Assembly (NCBI GenBank): GCA_049840435.1
Contig: JASGKY010000044.1
Coordinates: 124,001 to 188,000 of the forward strand
Origin: JADLHS01 sp049840435
Lineage (GTDB): Bacteria; Verrucomicrobiota; Verrucomicrobiia; Limisphaerales; JADLHS01
Length of the DNA stretch: 64,000 nucleotides
Reading direction: 5' to 3'
In this document: one piece after another, positions 38,625-47,231 of the stretch
Position numbering within the stretch: position 1 is the stretch's first letter
How the letters are laid out: every line of letters starts with the position of its first letter
Made by a program: the position numbers and the translations under genes
The notes under the pieces: generated by a model
The model's database searches: none
What the model was told of the DNA's origin: nothing
What the model saw: only the letters and a program-made list of their open reading frames with translations

Positions 38625-39204
38625 ATGAGGTACTGTTTCCATCATCTATCATTCCGGTGGCGGTCATACCACCAAACTCGCTGAAGCCGTCGCCAAAGGC
38701 GCGGCTTCGGTGGCGGACGTCAAGGTCAATACCATCGCCATCGACGGCAAAGACATCGTTGACGGTCGTTACAAGAACGACGCGGTGATTGCGCAACTCG
38801 ACGCGAGCGACGCGATCATTTTCGGCAGCCCGACCTACATGGGTGGGCCGAGCGGGCAATTCAAGACCTTTGCTGATGCGACCGGCGGAAGCTGGTACGG
38901 TCAGAAATGGAAGGACAAAATCGCCGCCGGGTTGACCGTTTCCAACAGTCCCAGCGGTGACAAGTTCAGCACCCTGCAATACTTCCACACATTGGCCATG
39001 CAGCACGGGATGATCTGGGTCGGTTTGGGCGAGTTGCCCTTGCAACCCAATGGAGTGAACCGCGTCGGCAGCTTCGGGGGCGCGATGGGTCTGGCGGGAC
39101 AGGAATCACCGGAAGTTGCGCCAAGTGAAGGCGACAAATTGACCGGCGAAATCCTGGGCCGTCGGGTCGCACAAACTGCGAAGCGCTGGAAAGGCGAGGC
39201 TTGA
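38625..39204 (+). CDS. flavodoxin/NAD(P)H-dependent FMN reductase family (N-terminal frameshift)
   Basis: A WrbA/flavodoxin-like FMN protein of about 190 residues. The phosphate loop 'IIYHSGGGHTTKLAEAVAKG', 'IFGSPTYMGGPSGQFKTF' and 'FGGAMGLAGQ' bind FMN. The loop is in frame with the body, but the only good ATG (38625) is one frame off, with a change near 38633; a GTG at 38710 would lose the phosphate loop and is unlikely to be the true start. It lies in the LysR-controlled group and probably reduces quinones or supports redox stress defence. Confidence 0.72.
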
Positions 39205-39205
39205 T

Positions 39206-39451
39206 ATGAAGCGCGGACTCCAAATCATCGCTGCAGTCGTCGCGCTTGGCGTGGTGATCACATGGGCCAGCTTCGGCGCAAACCGCGGCTGGACCAAAAC
39301 CGAGAAGCCCATCAAGGTCTTGGACGAAGTAACCGGCATCGAAGGGATCACTCAAGAGAAAGGCTTCTGGCCCGGGGTTGATTTCCTTGGCGCAGGATTG
39401 TTTGGCGCAGGTCCTCGCTGGCATTTCCTTTTTGTTCCGTTCAGCATCTAA
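39206..39451 (+). CDS. small membrane-anchored protein (81 aa)
   Basis: A short protein with one N-terminal hydrophobic helix (residues 5-24) and a soluble tail ending in hydrophobic 'WHFLFVPFSI'. It starts one base after the flavodoxin stop and is followed by yceI after 32 bases, so it belongs to the same transcript. No family is recognised. Confidence 0.55.
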   Translation: MKRGLQIIAAVVALGVVITWASFGANRGWTKTEKPIKVLDEVTGIEGITQEKGFWPGVDFLGAGLFGAGPRWHFLFVPFSI

Positions 39452-39483
39452 TTCACAACATCAACAAAACCAAAAGCACTAAA

Positions 39484-40098
39484 ATGAAAAACAAACTCAT
39501 CACAACACTCGCAGTTGCGGCATTGACCGGCGTGGCATTCGCTGCTCCGCAATCATTCGACTTCAAAGATCCCAAAGGCGTGAACACCGTCACGTTCAAA
39601 CTCGATGCCCCACTCGAAGCCATTGATGGCAGCGCCAACGGCGTCGGCGGTTCAGTGGAATTTGACGCCGCGAATCCCGCCGCGACTACTGGCAAGATCG
39701 CCATTGCTGCTGAATCGTTGACCGTTCCAAACCCCATGATGAAGGAGCACATGCATGGCGGTCAGTGGCTCGATGTGGCCAAGTTCAAGGAGATCACCTT
39801 TGAGGTAAAGTCGCTTAAAAACGTGAAAACCCAAGACAACGCAACTGCGGCAGATGTCACGGGCAGCTTCACACTTCATGGGGTGACCAAAGAAATCACA
39901 GTGCCGGTCAAGATTACGTATCTGAAGGACAAGCTGAGCCAGCGTGTTCCGAATCAGCAAGGTGATTTGCTGGTCCTCCGCTCGACTTTCACGATCAAGC
40001 GCACGGATTATGGTATCAATCCCGGCGCGCCGACTGACAAAGTTACGGACGAAATCGAGTTGAAACTCAGCATCGCCGGGGCTTCGCCAAAGAAGTAA
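39484..40098 (+). CDS. YceI-family periplasmic lipid-binding protein
   Basis: A 204-residue exported protein with a signal peptide cleaved near residue 20 ('ALTGVAFA') and the YceI lipocalin-like pattern: 'GGSVEFDAANPAATTGKIAI', 'MKEHMHGGQWLDVAKFKEIT', 'GSFTLHGVTKEITVPVKI' and 'FTIKRTDYGINPG'. YceI proteins bind isoprenoid or fatty ligands in the periplasm and often sit beside redox genes, as here. A hairpin terminator follows. Confidence 0.92.
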   Translation: MKNKLITTLAVAALTGVAFAAPQSFDFKDPKGVNTVTFKLDAPLEAIDGSANGVGGSVEFDAANPAATTGKIAIAAESLTVPNPMMKEHMHGGQWLDVAKFKEITFEVKSLKNVKTQDNATAADVTGSFTLHGVTKEITVPVKITYLKDKLSQRVPNQQGDLLVLRSTFTIKRTDYGINPGAPTDKVTDEIELKLSIAGASPKK

Positions 40099-40112
40099 TC
40101 CAATTTTGTAAC

Positions 40113-40149
40113 CACCCCCGCCGCTGGAGCAATCCGGCGGCGGTTTTTA
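40113..40149. terminator. intrinsic terminator after yceI
   Basis: CCGCCG at 40118-40123 pairs with CGGCGG at 40135-40140, followed by a T run on the plus strand. It lies between yceI and the convergent pseudouridine synthase gene, whose stop codon falls in the T run. Confidence 0.65.
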
Positions 40150-40956
40150 TTCCGGTGCGCCCACCCCGCGAAATTCCCTCAGGTAACGCAGTGCCACGCG
40201 GAGGTCTTTGGGCAACGGCGCCGCAATCGTCACCGGTTCATTGGTGGTCGGATGTGGCACGGTTAATTCCTGTGCGTGTTGGGCGACGCGGGCGAGCAGC
40301 GGACGTTCTTCCCGCCCAGGTTTCAAATAAAAGTCTTTTTTCAGCCGCGACAACCACAGCGGTTTTCCGCCGTAGAGCGTATCGCCGATGAGCGGGAAGC
40401 CGGCGTGTTTGAGATGGATGCGAACCTGATGCATCCGGCTGGTGATGGGGCGGCAGGTCAAAGCGGTGTAACCGGAGAATTTTTCCGCCACATCGAAGAG
40501 CGTCTTGGATTTCTTTCCTTCCTTGGGATCAATTCGCATCTGGCCGGGGCGAAACGCATCGGGTGCAATTTTGGCGATCATTTCAAAATGATCCGAAGAG
40601 GGCTCTCCAGCGATTATAGCGAAGTCGGTCTTGGTGGGCTTGTCGGTCCCAAAGGCGTTGGCTAGGGCTAGGAATGCTGGTTTGTTCTTGGCGAGCAACA
40701 GGACGCCGCTGGTCTCAAAATCCAACCGGTGTGCGTTGCTGAGATAAGTGAGGTTGCGCTTGGTGGCCCAAGGTTTCTGGGCGGCGATGCCGTCGTGCAA
40801 CAGCCGTATCAAGTTTGGGCGCTCCGCATCGTTACGATCTGGCGAAGTCAGCACCCCGGAAGGTTTATCGAGGGCGAGCAGATGCTCATCCTCGAACAGG
40901 ACGGGGATTTCCCAGAATTCCTTCGTGGCCGGGGCCAAGAGTTTGATGACATCCAT
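40147..40956 (-). CDS. RluA-family pseudouridine synthase
   Basis: It isomerises uridine to pseudouridine in rRNA or tRNA. The 269-residue product has the catalytic motif 'HRLDFETSGVLLLAKN' (D79), 'SRMHQVRIHLKHAGFPLIGD' and 'LYGG'. It lacks an N-terminal S4 domain, so it resembles the shorter RluA/TruC-like forms. The string 'TKTDFAIIAGEP' stands where most members have Lys-x-Tyr, with Phe in place of Tyr. RNA target is unknown. Confidence 0.88.
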   Translation of the reverse strand: MDVIKLLAPATKEFWEIPVLFEDEHLLALDKPSGVLTSPDRNDAERPNLIRLLHDGIAAQKPWATKRNLTYLSNAHRLDFETSGVLLLAKNKPAFLALANAFGTDKPTKTDFAIIAGEPSSDHFEMIAKIAPDAFRPGQMRIDPKEGKKSKTLFDVAEKFSGYTALTCRPITSRMHQVRIHLKHAGFPLIGDTLYGGKPLWLSRLKKDFYLKPGREERPLLARVAQHAQELTVPHPTTNEPVTIAAPLPKDLRVALRYLREFRGVGAPE

Positions 40957-40998
40957 AAACCAACGGTTGCCCGCCGACCTGATCCGGATGCAGGCGGG

Positions 40999-42673
40999 TT
41001 ACTGGCCCGCCGTGCCTTGTTGCATCTGCGCCTGTTTTTGTTGGAAATAGGGCAGCGTGCGGAAGGCTTGCTCGGCTTCGCGCTGAAACCAGGCATTGAA
41101 GGCTTCGCTCCGGCGCACTTGATGGACGCTGCGGGTGAACGCGGGCAGGTTTTCGCGTAGCTTGGTTTCATCAATCGGCAGTTTGGTCCGAACGTAAACC
41201 ACCGCAGCACCGTCGTTGCTCGGTAACACTTGGCCGACTTGGCCGGGGGTGGTTTCAAACGCTACACGTTTGAGATAGGAGAGTTCGAGTTGATACTGTA
41301 CCTTCCGGTACATTGGTGCTGCTCAAAGAAAACGGCGACAGTGTCACAGGAGTGACTCCAAGCGGTTTGCACAGATCAGAAAAATTCTTGCCCGCGGCGA
41401 GACCGTTGGTGGCAATAGCGTGGAAATCCATGGCCAGCTTCTGGGCTTTCGTGGCTGCTTCGATAAAACGATAATCAGACGTTACCTTTTCGCGGATTGA
41501 TTCAAAGTCCGGCTGCTGGCTGGGCAGACGCTTGTTGAAGGCGACCACATAGACCGTGTGTTCCCCGACCAGCACATCGTCCAGCGGGTCTTCTGCGGTG
41601 AGATTGTAGGCCCGACGGACGAAATCGCCGCCGACATCCAGTGCAGCCGGGGCTTCGTTGCGGGAGAAGGGCGCGGTGACTTCAGGTTTCAACTGGGCCT
41701 GGGTGGCCAGCATGGTGAAGGCTTCCGAGGTCAGCGGGGCCTTGCTGACGGCTTCATACAACTGATTGTCAAACTTGCGGGCGGTGGCCCCGGCCAATTG
41801 TAACGCGGCGCGACTTAGCAACTCTTCGCGGATCTTGGTCCGGGCGGCTTCCGGCGTGGCGCCAAACTGGGTGAAGTTGGTTCCCAATTCGAGCATGTTG
41901 TTTTCCAGCATCTCGTTCAAATTGGTGAATTCCGAGGTGGCTTGGGCGAGATAATTGGAGACGGGAAACCGCACGAAGCTGAGTTGCAACCGTTCTGGAA
42001 GGCGATAGCGCGCCTGCTGGTTGGTGTAAAACTCAGCGATTTTGGCCGGGGTCACTTCGATGGAAGCCAGATTGTTGGAGGCGTGGAAGAAAGCCACCTG
42101 AGCGGCGACTTCCTGATGATCCCGCCGATACAACGCCTCGATTTCCTGCGGTGGAACCAATTGGCCGCTCACGCCAATCGTGGAGATGAGCTGCTGGATG
42201 GCGATATCGTTCCGAACAAAACGTTCGAAGTCACCCAAGGTCAGGTGTTCGCGCGCCAGAATTTGTTTTTCAAACTCCGCCAAGGGTACCGGGTTGCCGC
42301 GGTTGATCATGCGCAACCGCTCACTGGCGGCTCGGGCGGCTACGTCGTCGCTGATATGGATACCCATTTCCGCGGCTTTCTGCATGATCAGAAGGCGATT
42401 GTAGGTTTCCCGTTCGATGTCGAAGTTGGGGATGGTGCGACCGCTGCCCGGGAACCGCGCCAGCGGCAAAGAAGTGATAGATTTGCACTTCGCGGCGTGC
42501 CTCATCATACAGGGAGGGGGTGATGACTTGACCATTCATCGTGCCATAATTGCTGGCTACCCGGCTGCCATCCATCTTTGATGTGCTAAAACCCACCAGA
42601 CGAAGGTGATGATAACCGCCACGATGATGACCCACCACATGGTTTGCGAATGCTTCCGAATCGTTCCAATCAT
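40999..42673 (-). pseudogene. SurA/PpiD-like periplasmic chaperone, three frameshifts
   Basis: Read across frames: a membrane anchor 'MIGTIRKHSQTMWWVIIVAV', then 'SKMDGSRVASNYGTMNGQVI', then the long SurA-type N-terminal domain ('DIERETYNRLLIMQKAAEMG', 'EFEKQILAREHLTLGDFERF'), a central 'PSQQPDFESIREKVTSDYRF' and the tail 'ETTPGQVGQVLPSNDGAAVV'. Frame changes lie near 42585, 42445 and 41300. Such proteins help fold outer-membrane or secreted proteins; no full parvulin PPIase domain was recognised. As sequenced it is broken. Confidence 0.65.
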
Positions 42674-42806
42674 AAAAAATTTGGCTTAAACAAGGGCGCA
42701 AACGCTAACCGGCTTTGCCTGACCCGGTCAAACGCAAAAAACGGTCGTGTGCGTCGACTGCCAGCTTCGGATTGACTTCCCGGCGCGGCTGCCAAATCTT
42801 CGCCCG

Positions 42807-43295
42807 GTGTCAGAATTGCTTTGGTTTGTGGCGCATACCAAGCCACGACGGGAAAAGAAACTTTTAGAGTTTTGCGAGCGGCAAGCCATCGCCGTAACCC
42901 TTCCGTGCTACGCGTCTTCACACAAATACCGCGGCAAATCCGTTGTGTTCCAGAAGCCGTTGTTTCCGGGCTACCTCTTTTTGCAGCTTCGTCTAGGGGA
43001 GATTGCCACCGTCCGCCAGAATGATCACGTTGCCAACCTGCTCGAAGTATTCGATCAAGCTACCTTTGCCCGGCAGCTCTTCGAAATTCTTCGCGCGCTC
43101 GAGTCCGGGTTGGAAGTTCGGCTGGCTCCGACCATCGAATCCGGAACGCAAGTACGCATCCGATCCGGTCCATTGCAAGGCGTTGAAGGCTTGGTCGAGT
43201 ATCGTCAGGGCCACACCACTGTCATTCTCCGGCTTGATTTCATCAATCAGGCGGCAGCTGTCCGCATGTCAGTGGAGGAACTCGAAGTCATTTGA
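42807..43295 (+). CDS. NusG-like transcription antiterminator (UpxY/RfaH type)
   Basis: A 162-residue NusG paralogue: NGN domain 'WFVAHTKPRREKKLLEFCER' with 'FPGYLFLQL', and a C-terminal KOW-like part 'ESGTQVRIRSGPLQGVEGLV'. Such specialised paralogues usually drive long polysaccharide or secretion operons. The GTG at 42807 is the only reasonable start at the NGN boundary. It is the gene just before the B12 riboswitch, but no operon for it is visible directly downstream. Confidence 0.8.
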   Translation: MSELLWFVAHTKPRREKKLLEFCERQAIAVTLPCYASSHKYRGKSVVFQKPLFPGYLFLQLRLGEIATVRQNDHVANLLEVFDQATFARQLFEILRALESGLEVRLAPTIESGTQVRIRSGPLQGVEGLVEYRQGHTTVILRLDFINQAAAVRMSVEELEVI

Positions 43296-43335
43296 GTAAG
43301 GCAGGAATTTTTTTGACGTTTTTTTTCACGCCCGC

Positions 43336-43364
43336 TTGAAGTTTTTGGCGCGGCAGGCTTTAAC
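43336..43364 (+). promoter_or_regulatory. candidate promoter for the B12 operon
   Basis: TTGAAG at 43336 and TTTAAC at 43359 are separated by 17 bases and lie about 50 bases upstream of the riboswitch. The match is moderate (4 of 6 for the -10 box), so this is a suggestion only. Confidence 0.3.
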
Positions 43365-43414
43365 TTCAGAATTTCGCTTGGCAATTCGCGCGCCGGGAAT
43401 TACAACCGTGGCGC

Positions 43415-43605
43415 TCTTTGAAAGATACGGGCCGCAAGCCCGTCAGTGTTGTCATCAAATGCAGGGAACGCCGTGAGATTCGGCGACGGTTGCGCCACTG
43501 TATCGGATTACGAACTCCCAGAAGCCACTGCGGGTCACGCAAGTGCGGGCCGCGGGAAGGCGGGAGTGAGGTTTGAAGTCCGGAGTCAGGATATCGGTTT
43601 GATGG
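43415..43605 (+). promoter_or_regulatory. cobalamin (B12) riboswitch
   Basis: The conserved elements occur in order: 'GCAGGGAACGCCGTGAGATT', then 'GCGCCACTGTA' (the CCCGCxACTGT core), then the 'GAAGCCACTG' and 'GGGAAGGC' pair, and finally 'AGTCAGGATATCGG', the B12-box equivalent. These match the adenosylcobalamin class. An intrinsic terminator follows 95 bases later, so it probably stops transcription when B12 is plentiful. It leads a five-gene operon. Confidence 0.9.
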
Positions 43606-43699
43606 CACTCGTCCGCTCGCTCCAATTGGAGCGGGCACTTCTCCGCAAAGAGAAGGATGAGGCCAGCCCATCACGCTGTTTGTGGTGGGACTCGTTTAT

Positions 43700-43742
43700 G
43701 CCTTCATTTTCGTTTTGCGGAAGATGAAGGCGTTTTTGTTTA
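43700..43742 (+). terminator. intrinsic terminator of the riboswitch expression platform
   Basis: GCCTTCAT at 43700-43707 pairs with ATGAAGGC at 43724-43731, with TTC/GAA extending the stem, followed by a T-rich run (43733-43741). A smaller hairpin, CGCTCC/GGAGCG at 43618-43633, lies between it and the aptamer. Confidence 0.75.
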
Positions 43743-43890
43743 AAGCCGAGGTGACAAGGTCGAGGGCCGTAAGGGCTCGACTTCGCACTTTGCCCCTCAC
43801 ATTTCGTCGTTTTTCTTCCGCGCTGGTCTCTCTGAAACCAAAACCCATTCCGGCCGCCATCCGCGTCCGGAACTCAGCAGAAAGATCAGT

Positions 43891-44574
43891 ATGAAAAAGC
43901 TCCGTTCGTTTCGTTCGTTATCGCTGGCCGTCGCCAGCGGGTTCGTCATTTTCTCCGCCTCCGCCGCCACGTTTGATGACGTGCAATACTGGGTCGGCTC
44001 CGGTGCCAACAAAGCGGCCTTCGTCATTGATTGGAATGATGGCAAATCCGCCGAATCGCTCCTGTGGGGCTATCGTTGGGATGGAGCCGCGACTGGGTTG
44101 GATATGTTCCAAGCTGTGGTTAATGCTGATTCACGCCTGTATGCACATGTCGGCAGTTACGCGTGGGGCACAGCGATTCTTGGCATCGGCTTCGACCTGA
44201 ACGGCAACGGTAACTTTGGTGTGACGCCAGCACTGAGTTTCAACAGCGGCGGATTGTTCAGTTCCACCAGTCCGAACGATGCGCGTGTCTCGGTGGAAGC
44301 CGGCGATCACTATGTTGAAGGCTGGAACACTGGCTACTGGGAATATTTCAACAAATCTAGCGCTGTGGACGCTTGGGCTTCGGCAAGCGGGGGTATCACT
44401 GACCGAGTGCTTACCGATGGCGCATGGGACGGATTGAACTTCAACCTCGGGTTCGCTTGGCCTGGGGCTACCCCCAGCGAACCGATCGCAGTCACAGCTG
44501 TGCCTGAACCCAGCGCGCTCGCGCTGATTTCCCTTTCCGCACTTGTGCTGACATGCGCCCGTCGCAAACCATAA
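43891..44574 (+). CDS. PEP-CTERM exported surface protein of the B12 operon
   Basis: A 227-residue protein with a signal peptide (residues 1-25, ending 'FSASAA') and a C-terminal sorting signal: 'VPEPSALALISLSALVL' then 'CARRKP'. The body contains 'VQYWVGSGANKAAFVIDWND' and 'SLLWGYRWDGAATGLDMFQA'. I recall similar 'WVG.G.N.A' proteins near B12 transport genes in Bacteroidota, but this is memory and not checked. It is the first gene after the cobalamin riboswitch, which suggests a role in capturing B12 or corrinoids at the surface. Confidence 0.8.
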   Translation: MKKLRSFRSLSLAVASGFVIFSASAATFDDVQYWVGSGANKAAFVIDWNDGKSAESLLWGYRWDGAATGLDMFQAVVNADSRLYAHVGSYAWGTAILGIGFDLNGNGNFGVTPALSFNSGGLFSSTSPNDARVSVEAGDHYVEGWNTGYWEYFNKSSAVDAWASASGGITDRVLTDGAWDGLNFNLGFAWPGATPSEPIAVTAVPEPSALALISLSALVLTCARRKP

Positions 44575-46031
44575 TTTGCGCCCTGGGACTGGTCGGCGTG
44601 CTTAACGCGTCGGCCAGTCCGTTCGCCACGGAAGTCGTGCGTGCGTCCGGCACGTTCGGTCCGGTCCCGTACCATGATCCCAACTCGGTGCTTCGGGCGC
44701 CGGCAACGTCGTTCCGCGATTTCTTCGGCGTCACTGCCCGCGTGAAGTTGGTGGAAGCGGCCTACTACTTGGCGTCGACCAATACGGGGTTGCTCACGAC
44801 CAATCTCATTCTCACGGTGGGAGCGGGGGATGAAATCATTGTGCGCTTTGATTCGCCGATTCAGGATGATCCGGCCCATCCATATGGCGTGGACTTGCTC
44901 GTGTTTGGTAATGCCTTCTTCACCCCAAACCAGTTCGTCAACGACAACACCGACATGGGAGCGTGTGTTCTCAACGGCCCAATTTTCTCCGAGCCGTTGA
45001 AAGTTTCCGTCAGCCCCGGATTCACCGGTCAGCTCGGCGAAATCGCCAATGATCCCGACACGTGGCCATGGTATCGCTACGACAACGGTCCGTTTGCGGA
45101 CAGCGCATTTCCCACGCAAGCTTATCAATGGAATCGTGCGACGACGAATTGGTCGAGTCAGCTCATGGATTTCACCAAGCCGGTGAATCCTGCCCTGCAA
45201 TCCCTCTTTACCGCTGGCGGCCTCACGGCGGCGGACGGTATTGATTTGTACGCTGGCGCGGGCGGTGGCACGGGATTCGATCTGCGCGAATCCGGCTTTG
45301 CGTGGATTCAATACGTCAAAGTTGAAGGCGTTGATCCGGATTTCAGCGATGGCGAGGTGGATGCTTTCGCTGCCGTGCGTTCGATGCACATCGGTGACAC
45401 GCTATCCATCGCGCCGGAAAACCTTGCGCGCAACACCGCCGTCTTGTTTTTCCAGAACCCTAGTGCGGAAACTGAAACCACCGTTTCGCTCGCATTCGCT
45501 GCGGTCAGTGGCCTAGCGCAAGTTTTCACCGCGCCGCTGACGAACTGGAGCAGCTTCGCCGCATTGCCGGGGACGGTGCGTACGGCGGTGCAATTGAATT
45601 TCACCCCGCTGCTCGGCACCACGCCAGTTACGTTTACCGCTGACCTTGCGTTGTCCGCAGGCACAAATTATTTCGGCAATGGGAGCGACCTGCTGGTACT
45701 CCAATCCAGCGGCACGAACTGGACCGCGCGGCCGTTCACTTATCACAGCACTAATCAACAGGTGCGGGTCGCGGGACTCACCAATTTTTCTGCGTTCGTG
45801 GTTGCGCAGTTTACTGCCCCAACTTTGCAACTGGCGGCCAACGGGGCAGATTACAACATCCGCTTTACGCCGGTGGCGAGTCTGACGCACACGCTGGAAC
45901 GTTCCACCAACCTGATGCATTGGTCGGCGCTGGGTTCCTTTATTGCGAGTAACGCGTTGCCCGTCGTTCTCACGGATGACGCCGCGCCGACTACCAAAGC
46001 TTTTTACCGTGTAAGGCTTGATCAACCATGA
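44553..46031 (+). CDS. exported cell-surface protein of the B12 operon
   Basis: A 492-residue secreted protein. It has a short signal peptide ('IICALGLVGVLNASA'), a beta-rich body with 'PYGVDLLVFGNAFFTPNQFV' and 'DLRESGFAWIQYVKVEGVDP' followed by 'DGEVDAFAAV', and a C-terminal 'HTLERSTNLMHWSALGSF' module as in other secreted proteins here. Its start overlaps the previous gene by 22 bases and its stop overlaps the next start by an ATGA junction. Function is unknown; the riboswitch ties it to B12. A role as partner of the PEP-CTERM protein is inferred from context. Confidence 0.75.
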   Translation: MRPSQTIICALGLVGVLNASASPFATEVVRASGTFGPVPYHDPNSVLRAPATSFRDFFGVTARVKLVEAAYYLASTNTGLLTTNLILTVGAGDEIIVRFDSPIQDDPAHPYGVDLLVFGNAFFTPNQFVNDNTDMGACVLNGPIFSEPLKVSVSPGFTGQLGEIANDPDTWPWYRYDNGPFADSAFPTQAYQWNRATTNWSSQLMDFTKPVNPALQSLFTAGGLTAADGIDLYAGAGGGTGFDLRESGFAWIQYVKVEGVDPDFSDGEVDAFAAVRSMHIGDTLSIAPENLARNTAVLFFQNPSAETETTVSLAFAAVSGLAQVFTAPLTNWSSFAALPGTVRTAVQLNFTPLLGTTPVTFTADLALSAGTNYFGNGSDLLVLQSSGTNWTARPFTYHSTNQQVRVAGLTNFSAFVVAQFTAPTLQLAANGADYNIRFTPVASLTHTLERSTNLMHWSALGSFIASNALPVVLTDDAAPTTKAFYRVRLDQP

Positions 46032-46855
46032 CGATGTCTGTCGCGAGTCGAAGGACAAACGTCGAGGGCCAGCCAGCCCTCGTCCCGCGCGCTTTTGGCC
46101 CTCGATCGTCGACCTTCGGCCATCGACTCGGTGCCTTCACGCTCATCGAGCTGCTTGTCGTCATTGCCATCATCGCGATGCTGGCGGCGCTGTTGCTCCC
46201 GGCACTGGCCCGTGCCAAGGCCAAAGCCAAACACACTCAGTGCCTCAGCAACCTTCACCAGATGGGCCTCGCTGCGCAGATGTATGTTGGCGATCATGAT
46301 GGTTTGTTTCCTGTCGCCTATTATGCTGCGATGGAGAATGGCCTAATGGTTTCTTACGCGTGGGATTTGACCACCATTGAAAGCAGTCCGAAACAGGTCG
46401 TGCCCGGTGTGCTCTGGCAGGGGCAAACGGCGATGGCCATTCATCAATGTCCGGCATTTACCGGCGGAGCGAATTGGGCCAGCGACCCGTTCACGGGCTA
46501 CAACTACAACACCAGCTTCCTTGGCCACGGCCAGTTTGAGAACATTCCCGAGCCCGCCAAAATTGCCGCTGTGAAAAATCCCGCGGCCACCGCGCTTTTC
46601 GGTGATGGTGGTTACTCCGCTGGTGCGAATAAATTCATGCGCGCGCCATGGCCAAATCCCGGCGATCAAACCTTCAGCGGCCGCTGGGCGGGCACCCAGG
46701 CGTTCCGGCACCAAAAGCGCACCAGTGTTGCTTGGGTGGATGGTCACGTTGAATCGTGGCGACACCGCTTCGCTGACAACAAAAATGGCGCAGCGAACGT
46801 CGCGCCCGATACCGGGTTTCTCTCGGCCGATAATTCGCTCTATGATCTCGAGTGA
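46028..46855 (+). CDS. prepilin-like protein with H-X9-DG motif
   Basis: A 275-residue type II secretion/pilin-like protein. The N-terminal methylation helix is 'FTLIELLVVIAIIAMLAALL' preceded by Gly-Ala after about 35 leader residues. The C-terminal 'HQKRTSVAWVDGHVESW' gives the H-X9-DG motif typical of the Planctomycetes-Verrucomicrobia pseudopilin family. It is coupled by ATGA overlap to the preceding gene. Its presence in a B12-controlled operon is unusual; it may anchor or build a surface structure for the neighbours. Confidence 0.85.
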   Translation: MTMSVASRRTNVEGQPALVPRAFGPRSSTFGHRLGAFTLIELLVVIAIIAMLAALLLPALARAKAKAKHTQCLSNLHQMGLAAQMYVGDHDGLFPVAYYAAMENGLMVSYAWDLTTIESSPKQVVPGVLWQGQTAMAIHQCPAFTGGANWASDPFTGYNYNTSFLGHGQFENIPEPAKIAAVKNPAATALFGDGGYSAGANKFMRAPWPNPGDQTFSGRWAGTQAFRHQKRTSVAWVDGHVESWRHRFADNKNGAANVAPDTGFLSADNSLYDLE

Positions 46856-47231
46856 TTCCAGCATAGATGCGGCGCAGTGTCCGCTGTGTGGCCGGGCTAA
46901 CGAGTGTCAGCTCTGCTCCGTGGCGGCTTACAAAGGTCCGTGCTGGTGCATGAAAGTGACAATTCCCGAGGCCTTGCTGGCGCGCCTGCCGGCAGAACTG
47001 CGGAACAAGTCGTGTATTTGTCGTGCGTGTGTCATGGAATTTCATCGCGCCAAGGAAGGTGAAGTCGCCGGGTCAAAGATCCGGCCCGGCGACTTTTATT
47101 TCGACAACGGCCTGATGGTTTTTACCGCGGAATATCATCGGCGGCGCGGCTACTGTTGCGGCAACAACTGCCGCCATTGCCCCTATCAGCCCGACCCGAT
47201 GAAACTCACGTTTGCTCCGACCGCTGCATGA
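46842..47231 (+). CDS. Cys-rich CWC/DUF5522-like protein
   Basis: A 129-residue protein in two Cys-rich halves. The first has 'CPLCGRANECQLC' and 'GPCWCMKVTIPEALLARLP' then 'SCICRACV', as in the cysteine-rich CWC family. The second has 'PGDFYFDNGLMVFTAEYHRR' then 'GYCCGNNCRHCPY', as in DUF5522. The fusion of the two is visible here as one frame. Metal binding is likely from the cysteine pattern. Its start overlaps the prepilin gene by 14 bases and its stop overlaps the BtuF-like start (ATGA). Confidence 0.82.
   Translation: MISSDSSIDAAQCPLCGRANECQLCSVAAYKGPCWCMKVTIPEALLARLPAELRNKSCICRACVMEFHRAKEGEVAGSKIRPGDFYFDNGLMVFTAEYHRRRGYCCGNNCRHCPYQPDPMKLTFAPTAA

Noticed and set aside
38710..38712. GTG at 38710 as start of the flavodoxin gene
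   Set aside because: It would remove the FMN phosphate-binding loop, which is present in the same frame just upstream.
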